A stretch of 32,199 bases of DNA, from NCBI GenBank assembly GCA_018607725.1, contig JABBAY010000099.1, positions 1 to 32,199 on the forward strand, in the 5' to 3' direction. This document shows, in pieces, positions 1 to 8,351 of the stretch. The position numbers and the translations under genes are program-made. The stretch comes from K189A clade bacterium (GTDB taxonomy: Bacteria; Pseudomonadota; Gammaproteobacteria; Pseudomonadales; Azotimanducaceae). Every line of letters begins with the position of its first letter. Within the stretch, counting starts at the first letter, position 1. The notes beneath the pieces were generated by a model. The model was not told where the DNA came from, made no database searches, and saw nothing but the letters and a program-made list of their open reading frames with translations.

Positions 1-32
1 CGATTCTGAAGGCCGTTAATTAAGGAGGACGT

Positions 33-323
33 ATGCAAGTAGAAATTGGAGCATTAGTCCACAAGGATTGCGGACCCGCGGTATTAGAAGCTATGCGCGG
101 TACCGAAGGCGTTGCCGCGACGATGATAGAAACTGGTCGATCAAATGATCTATTTGATGACCGACAATTTGGAGAGTATGGCGAAGCATCGATCATTACG
201 ATTATTGCTGATGAAGAACACAAATCAGCAGTTTTTGATAAATTATATGGTGCTTGTAACCTTTTTGATAAAGCCCAAGGCGTCATCTTTATGACAGAGC
301 CAGTCATTCGCACTAGCTTATAG
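33..323 (+). CDS. Small PII-like (GlnB-fold) signalling protein
   Basis: The 96-residue product resembles the nitrogen-regulatory PII superfamily: an N-terminal beta strand (MQVEIGALVH), a helix (VLEAMRGTEGV), a central strand GEASIITIIADEE and a helix-strand ending in GVIFMTEPV, which fits a ferredoxin-like fold. It is shorter than classical GlnB/GlnK (about 112 residues) and I do not see the canonical uridylylated T-loop tyrosine context or the C-terminal arginine-rich signature, so it is better seen as a PII-like protein. Such small PII-like proteins are often encoded just downstream of RND or other transporter genes. The first 23 bases could hold the tail of an upstream gene (TAA at 21-23, or TAA at 17-19 in another frame), but too little is present to say which. 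A near-perfect Shine-Dalgarno sequence (AAGGAGG) precedes the ATG. The fold assignment is by eye; the ligand is unknown. Confidence 0.7.
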   Translation: MQVEIGALVHKDCGPAVLEAMRGTEGVAATMIETGRSNDLFDDRQFGEYGEASIITIIADEEHKSAVFDKLYGACNLFDKAQGVIFMTEPVIRTSL

Positions 324-427
324 GCATTTAATTTACGGGGGCGGCTGCGGCAATGATTAAATCACCGCTGGCATTCGCCTCCCCTTATCAGACTCTGGGT
401 ACTGGCTTAAACACTGCAGGCCAGGGA

Positions 428-646
428 TCACATCCCAGGAAGCTGACCAACATAAACGACATGCAACCAACACGCCTGAGCCTCATTCTTCCTTATGATT
501 ATAGCGCCAGCCAAGATCACCAGGCCCGTTAAAAGGCCCTAGCTCAAAGTACCGAGCATCATTTCGATTTGTCTGATGCGTTTTTGACTTTTGGTTTTTG
601 GAGTTGGGCGCTCAGATATAACACTTGGTAAGATCGAATCAGTCAT
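428..646 (-). pseudogene. Amber-interrupted small membrane protein remnant
   Basis: On the minus strand an ATG at 646-644 opens a frame of 35 residues with a basic stretch (PKTKSQKRIRQIE), reaches an in-frame TAG at 541-539, and then continues open to a TGA at 430-428. Directly after the TAG it encodes a good transmembrane-like segment (GLLTGLVILAGAIIIRK). A basic cytoplasmic segment followed by a hydrophobic helix is a typical small inner-membrane protein layout, so the TAG may be an inactivating nonsense mutation. The start codon overlaps the stop of the upstream fragment (639-895), as in a real operon. A second minus-strand frame here also reads open for about 40 codons, ending in GWRYNHKEE, so which frame was genuine is uncertain. 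No family is recognised. Confidence 0.3.
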
Positions 647-895
647 TATTTTCCAGCACTTTTGCTCGAATAATAAGTTCCCGTGATGCGCGGCCCTTTA
701 CGCTGCCGCGTAATGTGATGGGGCAGCCTGCAATTTCGATACCGCTCACCATGACTTGCGGCACTGCTAAAATAATTGATACCTTGGCATAACCGTAAGC
801 CCACTAGTTTCCAGACATCTACGCCAGCTAGACCGACCCTTGCTTGCGTTCATCCAAAGTATCGACGGAAACCCAATCCATGGTTAGGTCCAACC
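639..895 (-). pseudogene. Frameshifted protein remnant, ends in ENND
   Basis: On the minus strand, 803-639 is open and translates to a protein-like stretch running from WAYGYAKVSIILAVPQ through GIEIAGCPITLRGSVKG to RAKVLENND and a TGA. Upstream of 803 this frame hits a TAG, but neighbouring frames continue with plausible peptide (VGLAGVDVWKLVG, then LTMDWVSVDTLDERKQG to about 895), as expected for a gene with two or more small indels. No start codon or intact full-length frame is found. The product family is not recognised. Evidence is the look of the translation only, so chance remains possible. Confidence 0.3.
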
Positions 896-965
896 GCTGT
901 GCCAATACTCGTTCTTTGGTAACAGGCTAAGGTCGATATTCTCGTACTGAGGCCTCAATCTGGCC

Positions 966-993
966 TTGCCATAATTATTACTATGAGTAGTAT
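966..993 (+). promoter_or_regulatory. Candidate sigma70 promoter for the TPR/SLH gene
   Basis: TTGCCA (966-971, five of six matches to TTGACA) is followed after 16 bases by TAGTAT (988-993, four of six matches to TATAAT). Transcription would begin near 1000, leaving a leader of about 68 bases before the ATG at 1068. It is the best such pair in the gap before the plus-strand block. Confidence 0.4.
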
Positions 994-1067
994 AGAAGTA
1001 GTGAGCCTCGGGTTTATTCCCAGCAGGGGTTCAACAAACTAGCAACTCAGTAATAGGATTCCAAGTA

Positions 1068-2093
1068 ATGCTTCGAGTGCAATCGGTTTTAGCCTTACTC
1101 TGCTTTTCGTTTTCATTCGCCACAGCTCAAGTTAGCTACGATTTAAGTGAATCAGACAATTTCTCTCAACGGATTCAGCAAGATAAACGAGACATTGATG
1201 CCTATGTCTCGCTTATCAGAAGCAATTCCGACAGCGCCCAATTTGATGTGGCACTTGACTACCAGAAAAAAGCACTTAGGTACGCTCGTCAAAGCCGAGA
1301 CATTATTATCTTACGCACCTTGGGAATCATCGCTAACGCTGGTCTCGGCAAGTTAGACAAAGCTGAAGCCGAGTACAAACGCGCCTTCAGAACAAATGGC
1401 GCGCAAACTAATGTCGCACTTCACATAGCTATGTCGGAAGCTTATCTCAAGTTCAAGAATTTGGATAAAGCTAAGATGGCAGTAGCAACTGCCCTAAAAA
1501 CCAACCCCGCAGACAATCAGTCAATCACTTTACTTACCCGCCTGTTGGAAATAGAAAAAGCAATTTTAGTGACTGGCAATGTCTTAGCATACGACGAATC
1601 GATTAAACGATCGCAGGTTGCGGGTCTTCTCATTAACGATTTACGGATTGATCAGTTTATGACATCGCCCGCAAAATCAGATCAAAGCATGACCTCAGAC
1701 CAAGGCCTAACGGACTACGCTGATTCTGCTTTTGCAAAAGAGATACTCACAGTACACACACTTAACCTCCGAAGCTTTAGGGTTCAAAATGGCGCCTTCA
1801 GGCCTGACGCGGATTTCACATATCAGGATTTAGCATTGCTCGCTGAAGATATATTGCATCTGACGACAGGCATCAATAGGGCTTTATATATCGGATCGCC
1901 GAGTCCCTTCTTTGATTTATCTGCTGACGATACCGCCTTTAACGCGTTCATGAACTCGATAACGCGAGGTATTATTGAAGGCAATATAAGTGGCAAAATA
2001 CAGCCGGAATCCAGCGTTTCTGGAGCTAAAACATTACTCGCACTTGTGCGTTTAAAAGAACTTTTAGCAACATCTGAACTTGCGAAAAATTAA
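1068..2093 (+). CDS. Exported TPR protein with SLH-like C-terminal domain
   Basis: The 341-residue product starts with a signal peptide (hydrophobic segment about 4-19, cut after ATA or AQ). Residues about 40-175 are helical repeats of TPR type, with pairs such as AQFDVALDYQKKALRYA and KLDKAEAEYKRAFR. Residues about 205-335 resemble S-layer homology domains: FAKEIL, FRPDADFTYQDLALLAEDIL and a second repeat with GIIEGNISGKIQPESSVSG. SLH domains bind cell-wall polymers or peptidoglycan; TPR units are protein-docking scaffolds. I infer a periplasmic or cell-wall-associated scaffold. It is the first gene of a plus-strand trio with an LPP20-like protein 18 bases downstream and a lytic transglycosylase. 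The exact function is unknown; the TPR call is firmer than the SLH call. Confidence 0.75.
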   Translation: MLRVQSVLALLCFSFSFATAQVSYDLSESDNFSQRIQQDKRDIDAYVSLIRSNSDSAQFDVALDYQKKALRYARQSRDIIILRTLGIIANAGLGKLDKAEAEYKRAFRTNGAQTNVALHIAMSEAYLKFKNLDKAKMAVATALKTNPADNQSITLLTRLLEIEKAILVTGNVLAYDESIKRSQVAGLLINDLRIDQFMTSPAKSDQSMTSDQGLTDYADSAFAKEILTVHTLNLRSFRVQNGAFRPDADFTYQDLALLAEDILHLTTGINRALYIGSPSPFFDLSADDTAFNAFMNSITRGIIEGNISGKIQPESSVSGAKTLLALVRLKELLATSELAKN

Positions 2094-2111
2094 TATCAGG
2101 ACAACTCGAAT

Positions 2112-2969
2112 ATGCAATATTTTAGCCGATTACTTGTTACCACTGCGATTCTCTTATCGCCATTGATGGCAAGCGGGGATACCGAAATTATAAAAGCGCA
2201 AGGCCAAGGGGTTGCGTCGACAAGCGATCGAAGTAATACACAAGCAAAACTAATGTCATTACGGGCCGCGAGAATCGATGCCCAACGGAAGTTACTGGAG
2301 GAAATTGAGGGCGTACAGCTCACTGCGTTATCAACGGTGAAAGATCTAATGCTCACTAACGATGTTATAGGCACAAGGGTTAAGGGCATGCTCAAAGGTG
2401 CTTTCGAGGTTTCATCGGACACAACCAAAGACGGTGAAGATTGGGTCAGCGCCATCGAAATGGCCCTGTGTTTAACATCCGACAGTGCGCAATGTCGTGG
2501 CCAAATCAATCTCACAACTTTAGCGAAACCCTATCTGGAAATCACACCGGAAAAAGACTTGTATTCAGAACAAGACCTTAATGCAACGACTAACACAACC
2601 GATAGCGCAAACCCGATAGAGGAACAGCCACTGTATACAGGCCTGGTATTAGATGCGACAAAACTCAAAGTAACTCCTCGGTTAGACATAAGAGTCAAAA
2701 CTCGCAATGGCAAGGAACTATATGGACCCGGTTACGTGGCGGATGGAAAAGATTGGCTTCATTGGGCTACATCAGTTGAACAGGCGCAATCCTTCTCTGA
2801 AGTCGTCGGCGCTAACCCAATGACCATTACGGCAATGCAACTTGATGCCGCTAACCATATCGTACTTACTGATCTCGTTGCTGCTGGGCTCTTCACCGAG
2901 AACCTAAAAGCAGGTGATTTCCTCGCAACAGGCAACGTCATCTTTGTGGTTGCCAATCAAGAGCTATGA
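2112..2969 (+). CDS. Exported LPP20-like protein
   Basis: The 285-residue product has a signal peptide (about 1-22, ending in MASGD). Residues about 28-120 fit the LPP20 family pattern: AQGQGVAST, a long helix with AKLMSLRAARIDAQRKLLEEI, then VKGMLKGAFEVSS and a strand WVSAIEMAL. LPP20-like domains occur in flagellar and outer-membrane lipoproteins (FlgP, Helicobacter Lpp20). There is no lipobox cysteine, so it is probably soluble in the periplasm. The C-terminal half (about 185-285: GLVLDATKL, PRLDIRVKT, GYVADGKDW, TDLVAAGLF) looks like a separate alpha/beta domain seen in some LPP20-like proteins. Its stop overlaps the start of the transglycosylase gene by four bases (ATGA), which suggests translational coupling. 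Function is unknown beyond the fold. Confidence 0.75.
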   Translation: MQYFSRLLVTTAILLSPLMASGDTEIIKAQGQGVASTSDRSNTQAKLMSLRAARIDAQRKLLEEIEGVQLTALSTVKDLMLTNDVIGTRVKGMLKGAFEVSSDTTKDGEDWVSAIEMALCLTSDSAQCRGQINLTTLAKPYLEITPEKDLYSEQDLNATTNTTDSANPIEEQPLYTGLVLDATKLKVTPRLDIRVKTRNGKELYGPGYVADGKDWLHWATSVEQAQSFSEVVGANPMTITAMQLDAANHIVLTDLVAAGLFTENLKAGDFLATGNVIFVVANQEL

Positions 2970-4381
2970 GTTTACTTCCGGTTGGATTGTTGATTTTATT
3001 GATTGCGGCTGAAAATATCAGTGCGGCTGAGCTGGATGCGTTCGATGCATTAGACGAACAATTTCAGAACAGCTTCGATATGCTTGATTCAGATCTTAAC
3101 GCCGAATACGACCTGATTAACGCGGCTATCGATCAAGGCTACCAACAACTCAGCCAAGAGATTGGGGTTACTTGGGGAGCGGATGATATTAAACTCCCTG
3201 AGAAAGACGTTTGGGTAGACTACTCGCGCGACAAGACTACTCGCAGAGTTTTTGATTTCGCAGCGGAAACTCTCATCATTGAGCATCTAGTGGACCCCAA
3301 TGCGAGCTCCGAATCGACTTCAGCGCAAATTAAGGACGCTGTTTTATCAGCACAAACAGACACTGAAATCGACTTAGAGTCAAAGGACGACGCGCTAAAT
3401 TATGCTCTAGAATCACTTCGCAAGAGTGGAGTTAATCTACCGCTAACACCTAAAAGCGGAAGCAGCAGACCGAAACCAATACTCGGCAATCATTTACTAG
3501 TTTCTAGTCAGACTCTTAGCGCTATCGATGCGATTTCAAAAGAAATACCTGAAGCGGCATCGGGCCTATCGAGTCAAGCAGATCAGACACTTGCTACTGT
3601 CAATAGACTAGAGGCAATGCCAATGAATAACGCCCAACAGGATCAGCCCTCTACGGGCCTCACAAATCGCTCTGAACAGACACAGTCTCGAGCGGAACAG
3701 CGCCCCCCTAATGGGACCACCAGCACGATGAGCGATGGGCAGGACTCACTCGCCAATGTTAGAGGCTCGAAGCTCAGTAGCGGATACACGGTGGACGGCA
3801 AAAGGAAAATTACGGTTACCATACCCCTTCAACAGGATTTTCTGATCACCAGAGCAGAAAAATTTAGTGACGCTGTACAGGCGCAAGCCAGTCGGCAGGA
3901 CCTGACAGCCAGTTTAATCTTTGCGATTATGGAAACGGAAAGCCACTTCAATCCAAGAGCAAGGTCGCACATTCCCGCATTTGGCCTTATGCAATTGGTA
4001 CCCACTTCGGGTGGCGTTGATGCATACAACTACCTGTATGGTAGGAAAACAATACTACCGCCCGCTTACTTCTTTCAATCCGACCAAAATATCGAACTGG
4101 GTGTCGGATACCTAAAATTGCTGAATGAACGTTATTTAAAATCAATCAAAAACCCATTGAGTCGCCTCTACTGCACCGTAGCTGGGTATAACACCGGCGC
4201 GGGCAATGTTGCACGCGCTTTCAATAGCACTACAGATATCAACAAGGCAGCCAAAATCATCAACAAAATGACCCCCGCAAAGGTTTACGAGCAGCTGCTA
4301 GAGAACCTGCCTTATCCGGAGACAAAAAATTACCTCAAAAAAGTTTTCGCCGCTCAAACTCGCTATCGCCATAAAGACTAA
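2966..4381 (+). CDS. MltC-like lytic transglycosylase
   Basis: The 471-residue product cleaves peptidoglycan strands if it acts as its family does. An N-terminal hydrophobic segment (about 4-20) exports it. Residues about 25-110 match the MltC N-terminal domain (DUF3393-like: VTWGADDIKLPEKDVWVDYS, TRRVFDF, IIEHLV). A long low-complexity Ser/Gln-rich linker (about 165-270) follows. Residues about 295-465 form the SLT lysozyme-like domain with IFAIMETESHFNP (catalytic Glu about 325), FGLMQLVPTSGG, and AGYNTGAGNVARAFN. E. coli MltC is about 359 residues, so this one is longer, mostly in the linker. No lipobox is seen, unlike MltC. It ends the plus-strand trio. An enzyme that opens peptidoglycan next to CsgG/FlgT-like genes suggests assembly of a structure through the wall. 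Confidence 0.88.
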   Translation: MSLLPVGLLILLIAAENISAAELDAFDALDEQFQNSFDMLDSDLNAEYDLINAAIDQGYQQLSQEIGVTWGADDIKLPEKDVWVDYSRDKTTRRVFDFAAETLIIEHLVDPNASSESTSAQIKDAVLSAQTDTEIDLESKDDALNYALESLRKSGVNLPLTPKSGSSRPKPILGNHLLVSSQTLSAIDAISKEIPEAASGLSSQADQTLATVNRLEAMPMNNAQQDQPSTGLTNRSEQTQSRAEQRPPNGTTSTMSDGQDSLANVRGSKLSSGYTVDGKRKITVTIPLQQDFLITRAEKFSDAVQAQASRQDLTASLIFAIMETESHFNPRARSHIPAFGLMQLVPTSGGVDAYNYLYGRKTILPPAYFFQSDQNIELGVGYLKLLNERYLKSIKNPLSRLYCTVAGYNTGAGNVARAFNSTTDINKAAKIINKMTPAKVYEQLLENLPYPETKNYLKKVFAAQTRYRHKD

Positions 4382-4854
4382 TCTGCCGGGCCTAAGGCAA
4401 CTTAATGCCGGTTCTTTTGTCATTCACATAGGGCGAATGCAACTAAACTCACCTCATGCTGAGTGACACCAAAATTACGCGACTAGAGATCGGCCGCAGA
4501 CCTTAAAGGTTTTAGTAATGATCTTAGAAATACCCCCTAGCGCTTGTGTGTCGATGTCGCTCTCCGGCGTGGTGCTAGGCTCCATTACCCGCTCTACACA
4601 AAAGAAGCTCTGACAACAAGCCTGAAGCGATCTAAGCCACTCGGCGCCGAGTAACGACAGCTTTCCTGAAGGTAGTCACCAATTGCCGCCATCTCACCGA
4701 CTGGTGAATTTCATCCCCCTTCAGTAACGGTTACTCAAAATTAGCTGTTGATGACGCTGCCGATGTAGCAGCCGATGTAGCAGCCGATGTAGCAACCGAC
4801 CGACTCAGGGCCATTAATCGGCACCCCAGTCGCATCGTTACTACGAATTGGAGA
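4382..4854. other. Convergent intergenic gap
   Basis: The two envelope blocks converge here. Just after the transglycosylase stop is a weak dyad (GCCTAAGGC, about 4389-4397) with TTCTTTT some 20 bases later, which is too weak to call a terminator. A short tandem repeat lies at 4759-4794. I see no gene: frames through the gap lack a start codon with a ribosome binding site. Confidence 0.5.
4759..4794. repeat. Three tandem copies of a 12-base unit
   Basis: The unit GCCGATGTAGCA occurs three times without mismatch, followed by a partial degenerate copy (ACCGAC). It lies 60-96 bases beyond the stop codon of the coiled-coil gene (its 3' side). A length that is a multiple of three could hint at former coding sequence (Asp-Val-Ala-Ala repeats on the plus strand), but that frame has no start codon. 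Confidence 0.8.
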
Positions 4855-6537
4855 TTAAAATGGGTCGTCAACATCTGAATCACCCATCCAGGCACCCGGT
4901 TTGGTAGTTCCTCCCTGACCAGTTGATTCACCGCCTTGCGCTCTCGGCAGCTGCTTTGTTTCCTGCTGATTAGAATTGTCTTTGGCTGCGACTCCGCTCG
5001 CTCCGGCTGCGCGTCCTTGCCGATACGCTACGGTGTCGTCTTTGCTTTTTGCGGCTTCTTCCTGCATTCCTGCTTTCTGTCCCTTCCTATAGCTTTGATC
5101 TGTATTGAGCTCTTTCAGCAATGCATAGGTATCTCTCATTAGTGCCGGTGACTGTGCTGCAATAGCACTATTGATGTTTGCGACTACGACAACCATATTC
5201 TTGCCGGTGGCCGGATGCAGTGTACGTATCACTTTCCTCTTCTCCAAACCTGCGATATTTAAATCTTTCACTTCCTGGCTCATCGACTCACTAAGCGCTT
5301 CGTAGTATAACTGCTCGGTCCTTACGCTCCCTTCGCGAAGAGATTGACTGTCAATGCCCGCCTGTTCTTTACCCTTCTTCACTGCTACTTCTGCTTGCAA
5401 ACTTAAGAGCGCCATTCGCTGTGCTGAAAGCGTCGCAGAGGTTTCTGCGCGTGTCATGGTCGAGAGGTTTTGTTTGTTGTATTCAGCCGCAGCAATACCG
5501 ATGTAATTATCAGACCCATCTCTTGCCAAGTAACGTCTTGGGCCCACCATATTCGCCAGATCTTGGTTACCCAACCAATCGTCCAGGCTTAACTTTGACT
5601 CGCGCGGCACGATCTTTCCCGAGCCAAGAAGAATGTGTTGCGCTTCGCGTTCCAGCTTGGGACTCCAAGCTACCAGCACCGCAACCTGCAAGTTCTCATA
5701 TAGGTCATCGTAGGACTCTGCCTGAAACATGACGGTAGCACCAAATAAAGGCATTTGAGACTCAACAGCAATACTTGTACTAACTTTCGTCCCTACATCG
5801 CCACGAATTGCCTGAATTTGGCGCTCAAGCTCCTGGCTTGCTAGAAGAACCTCACTTGCACGACTATTGACATTATCTCGCCGTTTTTTGAGACGATCGA
5901 CTTGCTGCTTCTTGTCCTCCAAAATTGACTCGGAGTCATAGGTCTCGTCCAGTTTTTTGATAATGGCATCGAGTAAGCGTTTCCCTCGGTCATCCCATGT
6001 TATGCCTTTGGCTTCTGCGGCTAATGCTGCATCTAGGCCCTCAGCTAATGTGGCTGCCTCTGCCTTCAGACTCTCGAGCTGTCTATCAAGCTGCTCTTGA
6101 GCCGCCTTTTGTTGACTGCTTGCCTGAGCAAGCTGTGCTTGAATCGACGGACCAGCTAACGCTATAAATTCGCTTGCGGACGCCGTGGCCATTCGACTGA
6201 TAATAAGATCGGTCTTGGCTCGCAGTATCGCTTCAGTCGCAATCAGCTCTCTAATATTTAGAAAGTTTGGGTTTGTAGGGCTCACATTTCTCGACGCAGA
6301 GCCTTTCGCAAAATAGACGGGTTTAGAAGGGTCTGTTACATAGTTTTTCCTGGCAGCACTTTCATCCACCAAGTCTATCGCGAGCTTAGACAGCTCATAG
6401 GACGTCGGTTTGACTTCCGCTTGGGCCTCCATAACGGCTTGCACACCGGCATCTACCTCGATATCAGCACTAACGGCAGAAGCGCACAGGAGTATTGAGC
6501 CACTCAAAAGACTTACCCATTTTAACGAAATATTCAT
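4855..6537 (-). CDS. Exported coiled-coil protein of unknown function
   Basis: The 560-residue product has a signal peptide (about 1-24, SAVSA-D). Residues about 60-110 hold KPVYFAKGSA and a helix with IATEAILRAKTDLI, resembling the alpha-helix of LPP20/FlgT-like domains. Residues about 125-245 are strongly heptad-like and charged (QEQLDRQLESLKAEAATL, KKQQVDRLKKRRDNVNSRA), a likely coiled coil. A folded alpha/beta part follows (about 255-460: ATVMFQAESYDD, LQVAVLVAWSP, MVVVVANINS). The tail is low-complexity Gln/Gly-rich, contains two related YR(K/Q)G(Q/R)xAG units and ends in DSDVDDPF. It is the last gene of the minus-strand series, 85 bases after the CsgG/FlgT-like gene. I do not recognise a named function; a periplasmic structural or adaptor role is a guess from the layout. 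Confidence 0.7.
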   Translation of the reverse strand: MNISLKWVSLLSGSILLCASAVSADIEVDAGVQAVMEAQAEVKPTSYELSKLAIDLVDESAARKNYVTDPSKPVYFAKGSASRNVSPTNPNFLNIRELIATEAILRAKTDLIISRMATASASEFIALAGPSIQAQLAQASSQQKAAQEQLDRQLESLKAEAATLAEGLDAALAAEAKGITWDDRGKRLLDAIIKKLDETYDSESILEDKKQQVDRLKKRRDNVNSRASEVLLASQELERQIQAIRGDVGTKVSTSIAVESQMPLFGATVMFQAESYDDLYENLQVAVLVAWSPKLEREAQHILLGSGKIVPRESKLSLDDWLGNQDLANMVGPRRYLARDGSDNYIGIAAAEYNKQNLSTMTRAETSATLSAQRMALLSLQAEVAVKKGKEQAGIDSQSLREGSVRTEQLYYEALSESMSQEVKDLNIAGLEKRKVIRTLHPATGKNMVVVVANINSAIAAQSPALMRDTYALLKELNTDQSYRKGQKAGMQEEAAKSKDDTVAYRQGRAAGASGVAAKDNSNQQETKQLPRAQGGESTGQGGTTKPGAWMGDSDVDDPF

Positions 6538-6622
6538 CTACTTCTTCCTTGTTATCTTGTTGCATCTCTATCGTTTAAAGCTTTTTTCGGTAGATTTCCT
6601 CGACCACTCTACCGTTCCTACG

Positions 6623-8278
6623 CTACCAGTCGTCAGCCATGATCTCTTTTTGTTTTTTCACGCGGTTCTTGAATTCACCATGAGTGCGCGAACCACTGGT
6701 CTGCGCCACTGATTTTAATCGACAGATGTATTTTCCTGGTGGTAGTTCAGCTGGCAGCATCTTCTCAATAGGTTCTAACCATTTACCGACACTGAACTTC
6801 GCCGTCACTCTCGTAATCTCCATCAAGCCAATCATTCGCTCTTCTCGACCGATCGACTCTTTCGTGTATGGATCTAGGATCCGCTCGCCAGCTTCAAATA
6901 CGCTATAAACCGCACCTACCTCCACCATATCCCCACCTTGATTCAACGTCAACGCCGAACCGCTGGCTGCGACAACGGTCAGCGGATAGCTCGCTTCCAA
7001 AATTTGGCGTGCGATTTTTTTGCTGGCCAAGTCAGCAATAACAACATAGGGAGAAAAGTCATCAAGCGTTAGTTGAAGGTCCGAAAAATCACCTGCTTCA
7101 AACCGATAGGATACCAGGTCAGCAAATCGGACCTCACCGGAAGATACTTTTTGTACCTGGTAGCTAATTTGAATAGTCCCTTCTGGCAAAGGAAACGTCC
7201 TGTTTAGCGCCTCAAAACGCACCTCCCGAGTTTCAAATGCGACTGACTCAATACTTCCGGAGATCAATAAATCCGCCGACAAATCTGCCGCGACCCTTAA
7301 CTTGTCAGATACTGCCACAGATTTGTTTTTCAATGTGACATCCCGCTCACTCTGTAGCGCAACACCCTCTCTTCGATCAATGACTTCAAATCGCCGACTG
7401 CTAGCTAGGCTCGCCGATAAAGTGCCAGTAAATATACCAGCTAGGCGTTGTAAAATAGGATCTCGTTCCCCTGCAATAAAAGGCAGTACCGCAAGACTCA
7501 GTCTCGAGCCTGATTGCTTACGCAGTCTAGCGACACGCGCCAATATCTGCACCGAGACCAAACCATTATCTAAGGACTCGCGAGACAAGAGATCATAGGA
7601 GTCAACGACTCCATTGGTTAAGCTCGTCACCTTTTGCTGCATTTCACTCGTAAAACGCCCATCAGGACCAAGCTCTGGGCTTTCTTCCCAGTTCTGATCT
7701 AAACGCTCAAGCGCAGCCATTTGTCGACCATTAATTCGGCCAATAGCCTCGACAAGGGCTTTCTTAATCGCCAGTGATTCTGTTTCCGCCTCCGCAGAAA
7801 CCTTCACCTCGACAAGTTCCACGCTGGTTCTTGCAACTGCTGATTGTTTCTTATCTGGCTTTGACCAATTTTTGGTATCCTGAGGCGAGCGCGACTCGTC
7901 GTCATTCGAGACTTTTTTAGGCTTAAGTTCTTCCGAAGGTACGACCTCCGCCCGAATAGTTATATGGAAACAATCGCCGCTTTCAGGCGCATCCCAAACT
8001 TGGTCGACGATTGATAGGACCTTTACTTCGGCACTTGAGTAAGCCGCTACCGAGTCGCGTTTTAAGGCAAAATCTTCCATTTCTGTTTCACTTTCGATAA
8101 ACGTTTTGGAAGATTCAACGGCTTTTCGCTTAGCATCCTGGATGGCAAGGCGTTCTGTTTCTTTACGCGATAACTCTGAACCCATACATGAATAACCTTT
8201 AACTTCGACTATCGACGACGGATTGGCGAGCACGTTTTGACCAATCAAGGCCCATACCAACACCAATAGATACCGCAT
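6623..8278 (-). CDS. CsgG/FlgT-like envelope protein
   Basis: The start at 8278 was chosen because AAGGAGAT lies just upstream and a signal peptide follows at once (MRYLLVLVWALIGQNVLA); longer readings of this frame lack both. In the 551-residue product, residues about 20-115 resemble the FlgT N-terminal/LPP20 type (VEVKGYS, ETERLAIQDAKRKAVESS), about 150-255 a second related unit, about 259-440 a CsgG-type domain (LSLAVLPFIAG, FEVIDRREG, ADLLISGSI), and about 455-545 a FlgT C-terminal-like domain (VVAASGSALTLNQGG, VYSVFEAGERILDP, IGREE). CsgG forms the outer-membrane curli channel; FlgT builds the H-ring of Vibrio flagellar motors. It lacks the CsgG lipobox. No curli or flagellar genes are nearby. 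It ends in MADDW, a tail shared with neighbours. Confidence 0.8.
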   Translation of the reverse strand: MRYLLVLVWALIGQNVLANPSSIVEVKGYSCMGSELSRKETERLAIQDAKRKAVESSKTFIESETEMEDFALKRDSVAAYSSAEVKVLSIVDQVWDAPESGDCFHITIRAEVVPSEELKPKKVSNDDESRSPQDTKNWSKPDKKQSAVARTSVELVEVKVSAEAETESLAIKKALVEAIGRINGRQMAALERLDQNWEESPELGPDGRFTSEMQQKVTSLTNGVVDSYDLLSRESLDNGLVSVQILARVARLRKQSGSRLSLAVLPFIAGERDPILQRLAGIFTGTLSASLASSRRFEVIDRREGVALQSERDVTLKNKSVAVSDKLRVAADLSADLLISGSIESVAFETREVRFEALNRTFPLPEGTIQISYQVQKVSSGEVRFADLVSYRFEAGDFSDLQLTLDDFSPYVVIADLASKKIARQILEASYPLTVVAASGSALTLNQGGDMVEVGAVYSVFEAGERILDPYTKESIGREERMIGLMEITRVTAKFSVGKWLEPIEKMLPAELPPGKYICRLKSVAQTSGSRTHGEFKNRVKKQKEIMADDW

Positions 8279-8351
8279 TCGTGATCTCCTTTGCCGATTC
8301 GACACATACAACGCTAATACACTTATGACATCAAAATATTTTTCGCAGCAT

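Larger units (their letters stand above)
324..1067. other. 744-base gap with decayed coding remnants
   Basis: This gap separates the PII-like gene from the envelope cluster. Its left end has GC-rich partly complementary stretches (about 337-390) but no clean terminator. From about 428 to 895 the minus strand has protein-like stretches in shifting frames, listed separately as pseudogene candidates. The right end carries a candidate promoter for the TPR/SLH gene. No intact gene is visible. Confidence 0.5.

Noticed and set aside
337-390. Terminator after the PII-like gene
   Set aside because: The GC-rich arms pair only over four bases with mismatches, and no T-run follows.
4389-4420. Terminator after the transglycosylase (GCCTAAGGC with TTCTTTT downstream)
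   Set aside because: Stem of only three to four pairs and the T-rich stretch is not adjacent.
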